A DNA stretch of 64,000 nt from Micrasema longulum (Eukaryota; Arthropoda; Insecta; Trichoptera; Brachycentridae), in NCBI GenBank assembly GCA_022494885.1, contig JAGVSM010003547.1, positions 1 through 64,000 on the forward strand, in the 5' to 3' direction. This document shows positions 21,301-32,275 of the stretch, piece after piece. Under the pieces are notes generated by a model. That model ran no database searches and was not told where the DNA came from. It was given only the letters and a program-made list of their open reading frames with translations. Made by a program: the position numbers and the translations under genes. Positions within the stretch are counted from its first letter, which is position 1; the number at the start of each line of letters is the position of its first letter.

Positions 21301-21781
21301 AGGAGGGGATCCTGAGGTGTGAGGATGACGTGCTGGCTTCTGTCCATACATCCTCCTCCCCCTTCATTAATCAGTATAGAGCTTGTATTGCTTGGGAATA
21401 TTTCTGCTAATGTTCCTCTATGCGCAGCAGACTAAGAGTAGATGAGAGAGATTATGGGGTAGGATTAGGAACAAAATTTAATCAGTATGATCATTAACAA
21501 AAAAATATTGAAAAAATATGCTACCTGGTGATTTCAGATACCCCCTTTAGACCCGGAAGGTTTAATAAGTCATGTATTTTCAAGGGCGCGTAATAAAGTG
21601 ATCCATGAAAATTGATTTTCACTCGGCCTTAAAGTGGAGAAAACTTTTAAAAAAAGAAAGGTGTAAAAAGGTAATGAAAACTGAGAGTACTATCAGGCGT
21701 TGCATAGTAAGAGAAATAAATTAGTAAGATGAATCTCATTAATAAAAAAAAGGTTCACCTTTTTTGTTTTCAAAAAGTCAA
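21301..21781. other. Unannotated stretch
   Basis: A modestly GC-rich patch at 21300-21365 is unexplained. Otherwise AT-rich. Confidence 0.35.
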
Positions 21782-21920
21782 CAGATAGAAGAATTGAAGA
21801 AATTTGAATATTTAAACAAAGACAGAATGGTGAATGTTACATAGAATTTAAAATTAGCCCTTAACAATAACAGGTCTTAAGCGATGTAAATTCATAGGTT
21901 TTCTCTAATTGGCTATTCAA
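21782..21920 (-). mobile_element. FB right arm, degenerate
   Basis: AACAGATAGAAGAATTGAAG, GACAGAATGGTGAATGTTAC and ACAGGTCTTAAGC follow the order of FB right arms, with many substitutions. Confidence 0.55.
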
Positions 21921-22199
21921 AAATCTTTTTGAAAGCGTATGGATGAAAAATGTATGAATGTAGAAGACGCGAGGTTTGTACGAAAATGTATAGAGGTGTA
22001 GCGTTCTATTTTTCCTGTCTTTCTCTGCGGTGAAATGGCGAGATAGTTTGTTTGTTTTCATAATAATTCTTGAAAAATTGATGGTATTGTGTATTTTTTT
22101 ACGTAACTTGTATGATGCGATTAAAATTAATACCACAGAATTATTTAATCATATTTACTGGTTTAAAAGTAATGTTTGTTTTTTGTTTGCTTATTCTTT

Positions 22200-22965
22200 G
22201 AGTTTTACCGTTATCCTGGCTGACAACGCATGTGCCTTTTAGAAACTTCTTAGTAAAATTGTCGAAGCTGGTAGAGTAATGGGCTTGAACATCAATGTGG
22301 CTAAAACAAAGATAAAGGTGTTTAGCCGAAACCCTCACAATATTGCTGTATTCCGAATACAACGATTGAGAAAGTGACTAATTTTAAATACTTCGGCACT
22401 AAAGTACTTTTGATCAGGATCAACATAGAGAAATAAGTTGCAGAATAGAGATAGCACGATCCGCATTCAATGGCATGACATTATTCTTCTGCAGCGAATC
22501 TTAATTTAAAACTGAGACAGAGGATGGTCAAGTGTTATGTGTGGTCAATATTACTCTACGAAGTTGAAACATGAACTCTCAAGGTGAACGATTAGAGGTT
22601 TTTGAAATGTAGCTTTATCGGAGAAGGCTGAGAATTCCGTGGACAGATTTAGTGACTAACGTGGAGGTGCTGAGACGAGCCAGTGCCGAAAAAGAAATAC
22701 TGTCCTCAATAAAACTGAGAGCACATGCATATCTGGACCATATCATGCGCGGAAACAAATACGCGCGTCTACAGCTAATCATGATGGGGAAGATCGAAGG
22801 AAAGCGTGGAGTTGCAAAGTGACAGATGTCCTGGTTGAGAAACATCCGCGAATGGATGGGAGTGCGCGGGGTTGAGGCGCTGTTCCAGTTGGCGCAGGAC
22901 CGGGATGCCTACTGTAGAGTGATCGCCAACGCCGGGGAGACCTAAGATGGCACAGAAAGAAGAAT
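22200..22965 (+). mobile_element. RTE-like LINE, RT thumb to C-terminus, several frame breaks
   Basis: Begins after a degenerate YADD region (reads as ADNACAF at 22222-22242). Then EAGRVMGLNINVAKTK, a NFKYFGTKV strand (about 22380-22405), FEM (22608 onward), RIPWTDLVTNVEVLRR (about 22632-22679), YLDHIMRGNKYARLQLIMMG (about 22723-22782) and SWLRNIREWMG, ending VIANAGET at about 22921-22944. At least four stops or frameshifts. The same family is seen at 40620-40985(+) and 31795-31905(-). It would be a target-primed retrotransposon but is now dead. Confidence 0.85.
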
Positions 22966-22969
22966 AGTT

Positions 22970-25553
22970 TTAGGGTGGACTTATATATAATATAATAAAT
23001 AGCGTGCACGCAATGCTATGGTGTAAGGAATCATAAATAAACATAGTCTGTATGTTGAAATAGAGTGATGAGGCGTTCTTTTCTTCCAGCTGATATCTAA
23101 AGGGGAACGGCTCAACGCAGAGTACCTTTTTTAATAAGAGTATTACAATAATTTAAAATTCTCTTTAAAATACGCCCTAAAAATTACTTACCATACTACG
23201 AAATTTACAAAAAACGGTATAAAATGGCTTAACATTTTAAAACAGGCAGATTATTATTTGGAGTAAATAAGTGCAGATTAGGGATGCTGAGTCTATCGCA
23301 TTGTTTCATGGAATGGCGATAGTTTTTGTTAAAAACAAACATCTTTATCTGCCAGTAGCTAGAGTGACATCAAAAAGTCTGAATTAATAATACTAAACAA
23401 ATAAAACATTTTGTTTAATTAATTAATTAAGTTATGAGTATTTTCAATTTAACATTGGTAAAAATAGGATCATAACCAAGCAATGGCTGTTTTAAGAGAT
23501 TCCTTTACACCACGTGAAACATTTAGCAATCTAGAGTATAATTTCAGCAATTGTTAAAATAAATTATTGATAAATTCCTAGTGATTTTCACTTGGAAAAA
23601 ATATTAAAAATTCAATTTTCTATTAATTGAAAGTACATTCGTAGACAAAAAAAAATTAAAATGAAAAAAGAAAATATCCGACACTTAAGTAAATAAGTCT
23701 CCTTTTGTGAATCAAAAAACAAACATTACTTTGTAGCCTAGTTAAATTAAGGCTGTAGTCTTAAAAAGGTTTAAAATTTATACAAGAAATAATTGATTAA
23801 TAAACAAATTTATTCGGGGAAATTTCAGAGTTCAACCTACCCTTGCGTCTCCTCTTTTCACTCCCTCGGCTAGGGGTAAACTTAGGTAGAAGTCGAAAAA
23901 AAACTTGTAGAAAAAAGCTTAGCTCTCCGCATTCTTTCCGGGGTTCAATACCGTCTACATTGTTGTGCTGTATGATAATACATGACTTCTTGAATGAAAA
24001 GAAAAATTTTGAATGAATTCATAAATTTTTAATAAATAATCGAATTCATTCATTGATTACGTAAGCCTTATTTATTTAGATAAACAATTTCTTAAATAAT
24101 GAGAATTTTTCTGTTGAGTACTTCGATTTCAAAAGGTACTTAATAATACATTATTTTATATTTTGTAGATTTTGGTACAAATATTTTCTCCGAGGTAAAC
24201 CCAACGAATCCTCGTGCATAGTAAGCAAACGCGCTAGCCACTAGAGCACGAGGTGTATTACAGAACATAAAAGTATTATAAAATCACTACCTAATACCAA
24301 AAACGTTTTTTTTGTAAAATAAATAAAAACGGTTTTACAGATTAATTACGATTACATAAAATGAAAATAAACGTGTATAAAAAGAAAAATGATAAAGTTC
24401 AGGGCTACGGGAAATTGGAGATTCAAAAGTTTTTTTTACAGGAGGTAAAAATTAGAGCATTTAGTTTGTCCGGTGATGCTTTTTTAATAAGAGTCTTTCC
24501 TAATTTTTTGTAAGTCATGAATTTTGTTATATATTAACACTTTTTTGGCTTTGCTTCATAGTCTATTAACAAATAAAAAATATAAAAAACCACTGAACTT
24601 TCCCTAATGGAACGATGAGACTTACAGATTTTTAAAACATGATGAGACTTACACACGTTATTTAACATTTAATCAAGGATATAATTTGTACATATGTTGT
24701 GTATAAAAAATAAACATTTTGAGAACACGCAAAACGCCAAAAAATAGGGAAATTGGAGGTTTTACCGTTTACATTTTCCAGTTCTCATTTCACTGTTCTT
24801 TAAATGAAATGACCAAGATCTTACCCCAAGGAGGTGGCTGTACTTCGAGTTCCACTCACACCCTACCAAACAAACTGACCGATTGGGGTGTGATATAAAG
24901 ATTATTACATTTTATTTAGGTACGGACATTGTCTTAAAATCAAATTTTATATGAAAACTGATGAAATAGTCTCTGTTGCGAAATTTCTTGTCATTGAAGG
25001 GACGCTAGTTTACATAAAAAAAGAACTTTAGACCCCAGGCCCTTCAAATCATGTTTTTTCGAAAGTATTTTTTCACTGATAAATATGCCAATAAGCAAGT
25101 TTTGAGCCCTGATTGAATTCGATGGTGAAAAAAACGCCTTTCAATCCGTCCTACTGTACACGAACCGTTTATTAAAATAGAAAGAATGTGTAAAACCACA
25201 CCTAGTACAGGAGAATTTCATTAGAGAATGGCTGAATTAAAATCTAGAATGCAGTAATTACCTTTTAACCGTAGTACACGTAAAAATAATACCTTCGCTT
25301 GGCACGAAGGATCGCCATATTTGATAATCTGCAATGAAGTTAATAAGTTTCATCGTCCTTCCCTTAGCAGGGCCTAGAGTAGAATGGGCGAGGGAAAGGG
25401 TTATGCAGTTGTAGTAATGGAAGAGTTAGCATTATAATGAAAAAATAACATTAATGGAAAATAGCAACAGCAACTGTTAATTGTACATGCTTATTTGCTA
25501 ATTTAACTAACATGCGAATCATCGAAAACCTAAAAAGGTATTGGAATAGAAAC
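22970..25553. other. Long AT-rich stretch, mostly unannotated
   Basis: No gene is visible. At 24205-24262 there is a SINE-1-like tRNA head in reverse (GCAAACGCGCTAGCCACTAG then AGCACGAGG). An inverted motif CACACCCTACC...GGGGTGTG lies at about 24858-24890. Nothing else was recognised in 2.6 kb. Confidence 0.4.
24205..24262 (-). mobile_element. SINE-1 head fragment
   Basis: The reverse complement gives CCTCGTGCTCTAGTGGCTAG and GCGCGTTTGCTTACTATGCA, the A-box part of SINE-1. The B-box is damaged. Confidence 0.55.
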
Positions 25554-26155
25554 ATTACCAATAGTCAACAATATTTTGAGTTTGTCCAAATTTTCGTAGA
25601 CAAGGACTGGATTCAACTCCCTGGGGAGCTATTTATATTAACATATTATAACAGAGATAAAGAACATTTAAGAGAAGGTAATATAGAAGTCTAGGCATCT
25701 AAAGGGCTTATGACCTGTCAGTGGCTGGTTTAAGTGGCCACTTTACACACTGTGTTACATTCACCATTCTGCCTATATTTGAACATCTATATTCCTTCAA
25801 TTCTTTCATCTGTTGATGTTTGTGAAGTTAAAGAGCTGAAACCTTTATTTATGCGGGTGAGATTCATCTAATTGAATTATTTCACCAATATACTATGCAA
25901 CGCCTGAAAATGTTATTTTTTCAATTTGTATACTTCTTCATGGACCAGGTAATTTATCAACAACATCAACAGATGAAAGAATTGAAGGAATATAGATGTT
26001 CAAATATAGGCAGAATGGTGAATGTTACGCAGTGTGTAAAGTGGACACTTAAACCAGCCATTGACAGGTCACAAGCCCTTTAGATGCCTAGACTTCTATA
26101 TTACCTTTTCTTAAATGTTCTTTATCTCTGTTGTAATATGTTAATTACCAATAGT
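25554..26155. mobile_element. FB foldback element, best two-armed copy
   Basis: The left arm holds the outer end (CAACAATATTTTGAGTTTGT at 25566), CAAGGACTGGATTCAACTCC, GAAGTCTAGGCATCTAAAGG, GTTTAAGTGGCCACTTTACA and CATTCACCATTCTGCC, to about 25835. A core of about 120 bp (GAGCTGAAACC...GCAACGCC) separates it from the inverted right arm (25965-26143). A 12-bp direct repeat ATTACCAATAGT flanks it (25554-25565 and 26144-26155) and is probably the target-site duplication. There is no transposase frame, so the element is non-autonomous. Long arms plus a 9-12 bp duplication fit foldback or Mutator-like elements best, but the superfamily is unproven. Confidence 0.85.
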
Positions 26156-26554
26156 GTTGAATTGTTTTTTATTTAAACACCAAACTTTCCGAATTATCAC
26201 AAAAACGATGTATCTACTCATTTTGTGATAGGTATGTTTAGAAAAGTTCAATTGTGTTGGGGATACAATATCAATTTCTAGCATTTTCATTTTATTCAGT
26301 GTTTCACAGTTATCAATATAATATTATGATTACTTTTTTCTTACCAGGAAATTTCACGACAGTGATATTTTACGGGGATTTTTCCAGGATACAAACATGT
26401 TCAAATATGAGTAATATGAGCCAGATTTGGCTAATATATCCAATTGACGAAAAATATTTTTTACAAAAGCAGACACAATCGAAGGACACGTATGACAAGA
26501 TGTATAGATATTTGCAAAGCTAGGTATGTTTGTCAGGATATACGTGTGTGGCGT

Positions 26555-26800
26555 TCAATCTGCCTAGACAGGCGCCGGGACGTAGTTAGCTAGACGGCTG
26601 ACAGTGAAACTGGAGTCGCGGGTTCGATTGTCGCCAGTTGCAAGAAAAAAAATCTAACAAAGATTTTTTTTCAAGTGGTCTGGGTGTTGTGGTGTATTAT
26701 TCATATCTTCTTTCAATATTCTTTCTTTCCCACCTGCTGACAAACCTCTCAAATAGAGACTAAGCTCGTTATTCACTTTTTTTTAAATACCCTTACGGGA
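26555..26800 (+). mobile_element. SINE-4 (tRNA-headed)
   Basis: The head CGGGACGTAGTTAGCTAGAC has a poor A-box. The B-box GGTTCGATTG lies at about 26619-26628. A T/A-rich linker follows, then TTCAAGTGGTCTGGGTGTTG and CCCACCTGCTGACAAACCTC. The tail block recurs in reverse at 2752-2830. Pol III origin is inferred from the B-box and head layout. Confidence 0.65.
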
Positions 26801-26984
26801 GTGGTAAGAAGGTAGTAATAGTCACAAAAAAAAATTTGAGTAGGTATTGGATAAGAACATTCGTTATTGAGAAAAACAGTGAATATGTTTCGAAATAGCA
26901 CCAAATGCGTAATAGCACAGTTGGTAATTAGCATGATTTTGGTAACTTGAGCTTAGGTGACATTTAAAAAAAATAATTTTTGCG

Positions 26985-27045
26985 TTCTTATGACTTACTC
27001 AAATATTTTATTTTTAGGACCATTTTCAATGAGATGTAAATTAAA
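26985..27045 (-). mobile_element. SINE-2 3' fragment
   Basis: TTCTTATGACTTACTCAAAT and GGACCATTTTCAATGAGATG match the 3' end of SINE-2 in reverse. Confidence 0.55.
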
Positions 27046-27049
27046 AAAA

Positions 27050-27245
27050 AAAACATATTTTTAATTATTTTTTTATTCTTTTATTTTTCCATACATATAT
27101 TATTGACATAGAAATAAAATTACAAAAATGCACTTTGGAAAAATACATCATAAAATTAAGCTACGAGTATAACATGAATTGGAAAAAAATGCCCACAAAG
27201 ACTACAGCGCCTGAGCGTGGGCCATTCCTTTTTTAATCATTAAAA
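27050..27245 (-). mobile_element. LINE-E 3' UTR
   Basis: The reverse complement carries AAGGAATGGCCCACGCTCAG, GTCTTTGTGGGCATTTTTTT and ATATATGTATGGAAAAATAA. It matches the 3' UTR following the LINE-E coding end at 35690-35828(+), where GTCTTTGTGGGCATTTTTTC occurs. Confidence 0.75.
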
Positions 27246-27264
27246 AGTTAAAGCACATATATAT

Positions 27265-27365
27265 GGTGTGACACTATTAGAAAATGGGATCAAGTTGGGG
27301 TAGAGTGGGATCTGAACCACGGACCTTTGAGTCGTGAGTCCGTTCTTACGATCCGTGTTCACGAT
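27265..27365 (-). mobile_element. SINE-2 copy
   Basis: ATTAGAAAATGGGATCAAGT, GGGGTAGAGTGGGATCTGAA and CCACGGACCTTTGAGTCGTG are the SINE-2 body and head in reverse. Confidence 0.7.
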
Positions 27366-27500
27366 CATATCCCTATCTGCACAAGATAGTGCATAGGGCG
27401 CTGCATTGTTAATCCAAATGCAGAGTATCTCGATTATCTGTCACAAAAAAGTTAAATGATCAGTCTTATACTTTAGGGACAGTGAAATATTACAATGTAA
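27362..27500 (-). mobile_element. SINE-1 3' part
   Basis: GTGCATAGGGCGCTGCATTG, AATGCAGAGTATCTCGATTA and GATCAGTCTTATACTTTAGG follow the SINE-1 body in reverse. It is adjacent to SINE-2, so the two are compounded. Confidence 0.65.
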
Positions 27501-27540
27501 AATGACATTCATAACTTATTTCACGTTGTTCTTGCTAGGA

Positions 27541-27650
27541 ATGACACTCACTACTCCCTAGATGTCGCTACCACCGAGAACGGCGTCCGCCGCCCCTCCG
27601 CAAGGATCCGAGGGCAGCTCTTTCAGATTAAGAACTCCGTAGCGGTAAAA
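27541..27650 (+). other. GC-rich segment, possible internal exon
   Basis: Preceded by a pyrimidine-rich stretch ending in an acceptor-like AG (TTCACGTTGTTCTTGCTAG) and followed by a donor-like GGTAAAAC at about 27645. The segment between is open in one frame: NDTHYSLDVATTENGVRRPS, then ARIRGQLFQIKNSVA. Base composition differs clearly from its surroundings. No domain is recognised and no partner exon is visible, so this is only a candidate. Confidence 0.3.
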
Positions 27651-27659
27651 CGTATATTA

Positions 27660-28300
27660 TTATAATAAACTCAGCATCTACAGACTATTCAATTTCTCAA
27701 TTTAATAAATTTGCTTAAAAAACAACATTTACTTTACAAACCTAAATTCAAGACGTACATATTACATATTTTTTAGAAAACATACGAGAGACTCTTGTTA
27801 AAGTAGCAGGAGAATCCTGCTCCGGAAACTCTTTTGGATACATGGAAGAAATCAGCATTCAGAGTTATGTTGTTTAGCATGGCAGTAACCGTTCCAACAG
27901 GCGTAACCATCGACAGGTTACTACTGTATATTGGAATAATAAACAATCTATGCTGACGCTGTCTTTGGTAACTATTAGGAACATACAAAATAATGCTAAT
28001 CATTATATCAGGATCATCGATCATACCGCGCAACAATCGGTATTTTTTTAGTCAAATACACATTCCTTCTAGTCTCTAAACTATTGTAGCCATGCATACC
28101 CTGGAGAAACTAGATCGGGTAGAGCCAAGGATTATACTCACCTTTTCTCATGTAGAGATATCTGAGAAATGTATTTTATCATCAGATAATATTTCAGCTC
28201 ATGTGGCCCTAAAGTCATCGAGACATTCACGAGTCTACTTCGCACCAAGGACTTGTAAAAAGTTCTCAGTACGCTGGAATTTTCGAAAACCCTAGCAGTA
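27660..28300 (-). mobile_element. LINE-C, RT C-terminal fragment and 3' UTR
   Basis: Minus-strand coding begins near 28290 with LRTFYKSLVRSRL (the LVRSxLEY block of Jockey-like LINEs). It continues through a broken middle into the frame 28036-27773 (MLRGMIDDPDIM, SYQRQRQHRLFIIPIYSSNL, MLNNITLNADFFHVSKR). Related copies: 32340-32830(-) and 49620-49905(-). Frame breaks make it a pseudogene. Confidence 0.78.
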
Positions 28301-30175
28301 AGCGTTTTTTTAACGTCTTTCCTTAGTCACGTTTATCTATTATCTACGTAAAGTGATGATCCAAATGCATCCATATCTCGCCGATCGAATACATAGACTA
28401 AAAATCCTGTGACATAACTATTTCGCAAGTAGCATAAGCATTTAACATGCAAAGCAAGTTGGCTTCACATGCTAATGAAATATAGGAGAAATAGCAATAA
28501 CTTCCATGACTAAGTAGTGAGTAGTGGAAAGTCGAGAGTAGAAGAATGTTGTTTGGTAACCACAGTTTACCAAAGACGGAAGAAAATGCTCGGTTTTTGC
28601 GGGAAATGACTTTCCGACTCTTAATCTCTCCAGCAATCTCATTAAAAATTCATAACTCAAATGCAAAAAAATGAAATGGCGAAATTCACAGGGCGGTAAA
28701 AATATGACTTTCCATATTTTCATTGTTAGATATTTCTCAACAAATTCGTTTGTTGAATTATTAGCATTCAATTTTCTTTAAAAACAATAAATATCTACGT
28801 TTTAAATCTCATTTGCCTGTTTAATATGATACGATTATGACGCATTTCAAAATGACATTGTGCTATTATTTTTACAAAAAAATTATCATAAAAAAGCGCA
28901 ATTTTCATTTTACATTTTATTATTTTATAAAAAAATGTCTGATGAAGTATTTTAGAATGATAAAGCAATTTTTTTAGGCATGAGTTTTGTAAATATTGCA
29001 ATAAAGATAAAAAAGTGATATATGGATAGTTAGGCATTTACAAACCCTGTAATTGGATCGTTCGATTAATAACTTCTAACATTGCGTAACATTGACTATT
29101 TTTATATGGTAGATTTGCCTCATACATTGAGGGCAAACGCGTTAGTATTTGCAAGGCGAGGTCCCACTTGATTTCCATTTTCAATATTTTTTGTTTTTCT
29201 TTTTTAAAATTTGTATTAAGGATAATAACAGTAATACTGGTTAGAAATTTAATGAACAAAATACACAAAGAACAAAACCAATAAAAGTTATCCTCAAAAA
29301 TACATAAAATTTACATTAATCGTTTTCTTTGTGTGAATAACTTGTTTAAGAAATTGGTTATGAGGGTGGGCATGTGTGTGCATATTATTGCGCAAGTGTC
29401 AAAAATATATTAAATATGAGATTAGGATAAGCATTAAGTTAAAAACACTCAGAACAGAATTTTTCATTCCATCTGGATATGGTAAAATTAATCTATTTAT
29501 ATATATATTAATAATAATCTTTTGTCAAGATTTTTATTTTTTATTTTAACAACACAATAACTTTTAGAAAGACAATAACCTCCCTGTGGATAGAAGCGCA
29601 GTACAGAACTGTTTAAGACTATGCAATGGGAAAAGAAGACTACTCTAAATACCGAGGAGTCGTCTCCTTTTAACCTCAAACCACCTTTTTTGTGGGGTAG
29701 TTTCTATTCTCTCCGGCTTTCCTACCCCCCACGTGCATCGCTAAGGGTTACGGGGTTATGAGCATCGTTTCATTGTCTGACAATCAATAAAAATACATCG
29801 ATCAAAGTGTGGAAATTGGAATTCGGCACAATACAATGTCGTAGATTTGATTAACGTCGATGTTGATACCAAAGAAATGTGATAAAGTGAGTTACTTTTT
29901 AAAAATAAAATATAAACGTTAGCATTATTATGACTTCAAAACATTAAACTTTAAGAACCATTCTCAATAATTAGTCGTAATAACGGTGTTTGTAAATGTG
30001 AATAAGTGATAGTAGAAAGGTCCGATCCTCAGCCCTATAAAATACATACTAATGTACGAGTACATGCTTTTTAATGTTTATAGGATTTAAGGAGAAACGC
30101 GGTCATTTTTTTCTTCACACAAACGTAGTCTCGTATTTTTTCCCTAGATTATGGAACTAGATAAATGAATTTTTT
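28301..30175. other. Unannotated AT-rich stretch
   Basis: No gene or recognised repeat in about 1.9 kb. ORFs up to 99 codons are T-rich chance frames. A GC-richer block at 29690-29765 (CTTTCCTACCCCCCACGTGC) is unexplained. Confidence 0.4.
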
Positions 30176-30516
30176 ACATTTAAATTTATTTCAACAGAGA
30201 AGGAAAATATTTTTGAGAAGGGTATAAGGGCATTTACAGGGCTTATGACCTGTCATTGGCTGGTTTAAGTGGCCACTTTACACACTGTGTAACATTCACC
30301 ATTTTGCCCATGTTTGAACATCCACATTTCCTCAACTCTTTCAGCTATTGACTTTTGTGAAGTAAAAGAGCTGAAACCTTGTAAATGCCTAGACCTCCAT
30401 TTTCCCTTCTCAAAAATGTTTTCCCTCTCTGTTGAAATAAATTTAAATATGAACAACTCCCTAGGGAGGAAATCCCGCCAGTCTGCAGGCATTTGGAAAT
30501 ACTCAAACATTGTTGA
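30176..30516. mobile_element. FB foldback element with shortened core
   Basis: The left arm (AACAGAGAAGGAAAATATTT ... GGGCTTATGACCTGTCATTG) runs directly into CTTTTGTGAAGTAAAAGAGC and then the right arm end (GTAAATGCCTAGACCTCCAT, TTCCCTCTCTGTTGAAATAA). The outer end GGAGGAAATCCCGCCAGTCT ... ACTCAAACATTGTTGA closes it. Three short palindromes are intact in the left arm: ATGACCTGTCAT (30245-30256), AAGTGGCCACTT (30267-30278) and TTACACACTGTGTAA (30278-30292). Confidence 0.8.
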
Positions 30517-30654
30517 TTTTTTTGCACACTATAGATATTTGCCATTGGCGTGTCTCTATGGCTTTAACTTTTCGATAGATTGTTTCTTGTGGGAGCTAGG
30601 ACCATCCAAATACCCAAAAAAACCCATGTTTTATCTGCTATCTTTGAACTTATG

Positions 30655-30845
30655 GTAGGCAAATTTAGCTAAACGGAAAAGTTGCGAAACGGAAAAGTTG
30701 CGAAACGTCGATTTTAGCTGGCCAAAATCAGTTCGTTGTCAGACAGTTGTCTTGTTTGCAGTTTATAGGAGGAGAGGTATCTGCGAGATAGTGACAGAAA
30801 GACAATGTTCAAATACCGTATTCCGTCAAGATTCTTACCTACCGC
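30655..30845. repeat. Dispersed repeat P, copy 1
   Basis: Shares CGTCGATTTTAGCTGGCCAA, the block AGTTGTCTTGTTTGCAGT, GACAGAAAGACAATGTTCAA and TTACCTACCGC with 42820-43000. The start also has a local duplication (ACGGAAAAGTTGCGA twice, 30674-30707). Type unknown; it carries a short palindrome around TTTTAGCTGGCCAAAA. Confidence 0.7.
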
Positions 30846-30854
30846 ATATAAATC

Positions 30855-31122
30855 TTCATCATCATTCACTTTCCACACCCAATGGTGCATAGGGCATTGC
30901 ATTGGTATACCAATAGCAGCGTATCTTGAACATTTCTGTTACATGAAGGTAAAACGATCGGTCTTACGCTTCAGGTATTAGTCCGGGGACTATGAAATAT
31001 TCTGTTGTGAAAACACACTTTTAAATAAATATTTCATATCAATCATGTCGGGAATCGAACCCGAGACCTCTTGGATGGTGAGCAAACGCGCTGACCATTA
31101 CACCTCGCATTCATTTCAATGC
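30855..31122 (-). mobile_element. SINE-1, near full length
   Basis: In reverse it has the complete head: A-box region from AGGTGTAATGGTCAGCGCGT and B-box GGTTCGATTCC (the complement is GGAATCGAACC at about 31051-31061). The body has CCCGGACTAATACC and ATCTTG-anchored blocks, with a tail at CATCATCATTCACTTTCC (30857). Confidence 0.85.
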
Positions 31123-31142
31123 ACATATGTTTGATTTATGTA

Positions 31143-31312
31143 ATATCGGGTTGTGGTCCTGTGTCTAGTGTCTCGGACTCACGGACCAAAGGTCCATGGT
31201 TCGAATCCTACTCTACCCCAACTCGATTCCCATTTTCTAATAGTGAGTTAATTAAAACTCGTTAAAAATGGCCCTCAAAATTAAATATTTGGGTAAATCA
31301 TAAGAACGCAAA
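31143..31312 (+). mobile_element. SINE-2, near full length
   Basis: Head CGGGTTGTGGTCCTGTGTCT, B-box TGGTTCGAATCC, then CTACCCCAACTCGATTCCCA, TAATAGTGAGTTAATTAAAA and 3' end ATATTTGGGTAAATCATAAG. It lies right next to the SINE-1 at 30855-31122 in opposite orientation. Confidence 0.85.
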
Positions 31313-31665
31313 TATTTCTTTGAAAATAAAAATGATTACATATTATAAAACAACGCTAAGAAAATATATAAATATTTTCGTTTTATTATATAACGATTTT
31401 TGAATAGATAATTCACTCTCTCGATCTTTTACTTTATTTTTGTTATCTACGCTGACGTCTCTAGCTCGTGTCACGGAGAGACGGGAATAGATTTATACAT
31501 AAAGTCAACTCGAGTTTTAAAAATAAATATTTTAATACGTTTACATATGTGTATTTTATTAACATTTCACAAACAAAAATTAAAACGATTTTTTGTATGG
31601 AAACTTACAAAATATTAAGTATGAATAAATTCGATCTTGCTTTTTTTATAATAAAGTCTAATTTT
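31313..31665. other. Unannotated
   Basis: AT-rich, no recognised feature. Confidence 0.4.
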
Positions 31666-31793
31666 CCAACAATATTTTGAGTTTAACCAAATTTTTGTAG
31701 ACAAGGACTGGATTCAACAACCTGGGGAGCTGTAAATATTAACATATCACAACAGAGATGAAGAACATTTAAGATAATATAATATGGAAGTAT
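31666..31793 (+). mobile_element. FB left outer end
   Basis: CAACAATATTTTGAGTTTAA, GTAGACAAGGACTGGATTCA and TAACATATCACAACAGAGAT are the FB outer end and arm start. It is cut off abruptly at about 31795, where a LINE end begins. An FB core fragment (TTTCAGCTCTTTAATTCCAC) reappears at 32280-32310, suggesting the intervening 480 bp inserted into FB. Confidence 0.7.
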
Positions 31794-31794
31794 T

Positions 31795-31905
31795 CTTCTT
31801 TCGGTGCCTTGTCAGGTCCCCCCGACGTTGGCGATCCCTACAGCGAAAGCATCTCGGTCCTGCGCTACTCTTGGATTCCGCAGCCAGGACAACTGCTTAT
31901 TGGAT
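31795..31905 (-). mobile_element. RTE-like LINE terminal fragment
   Basis: The minus strand reads QLSWLRN, then VAQDRDAFAVGIANVGGT and a stop. This is the same C-terminus as the LINE ending at 22944. An internal deletion joins SWLRN directly to VAQDRD. Confidence 0.75.
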
Positions 31906-32275
31906 GTACTCGCCATAGTGATTCCTGGGAAAAGATGATAAGAGTCGTTTCCCGTTGCCTTCTCTGGTGGATTTTTCTGTCGGGGTTACCTTCCCTTAGC
32001 TGGTTGGTTCTGGTTTGGAGGTGCCAGAGACTCGCCTTTTATCCTCTCGTTATCTGCTGTGATCACACCGTTATGAGTGTGATCCCATTGTTCAGGGTTT
32101 GCGACGTGGACGCTAACGAGTAGAACCAGTCAGTGGTGTTGCCGGTGAAATGCAACTGGGCGTTCGCAGCATTTTATAGAATCACACCCTTCAGCAAGAT
32201 GTGGCTCACTGCGACCCTACAGACATGTTGAACCTCATATATAAAAACGCATAAAAGTATATAAACGCATTAATT
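31906..32275. other. GC-richer segment of unknown nature
   Basis: Open on the plus strand through 32123, but the frame crosses the LINE fragment and so is not a gene. It contains GAGAAGGCAACGGGAAACGA on the minus strand, a look shared by some dispersed repeats. No family is assigned. Confidence 0.3.

Noticed and set aside
31809..32123. 104-codon plus frame
   Set aside because: Its start lies within an antisense RTE-like terminus, so it spans two unrelated segments.
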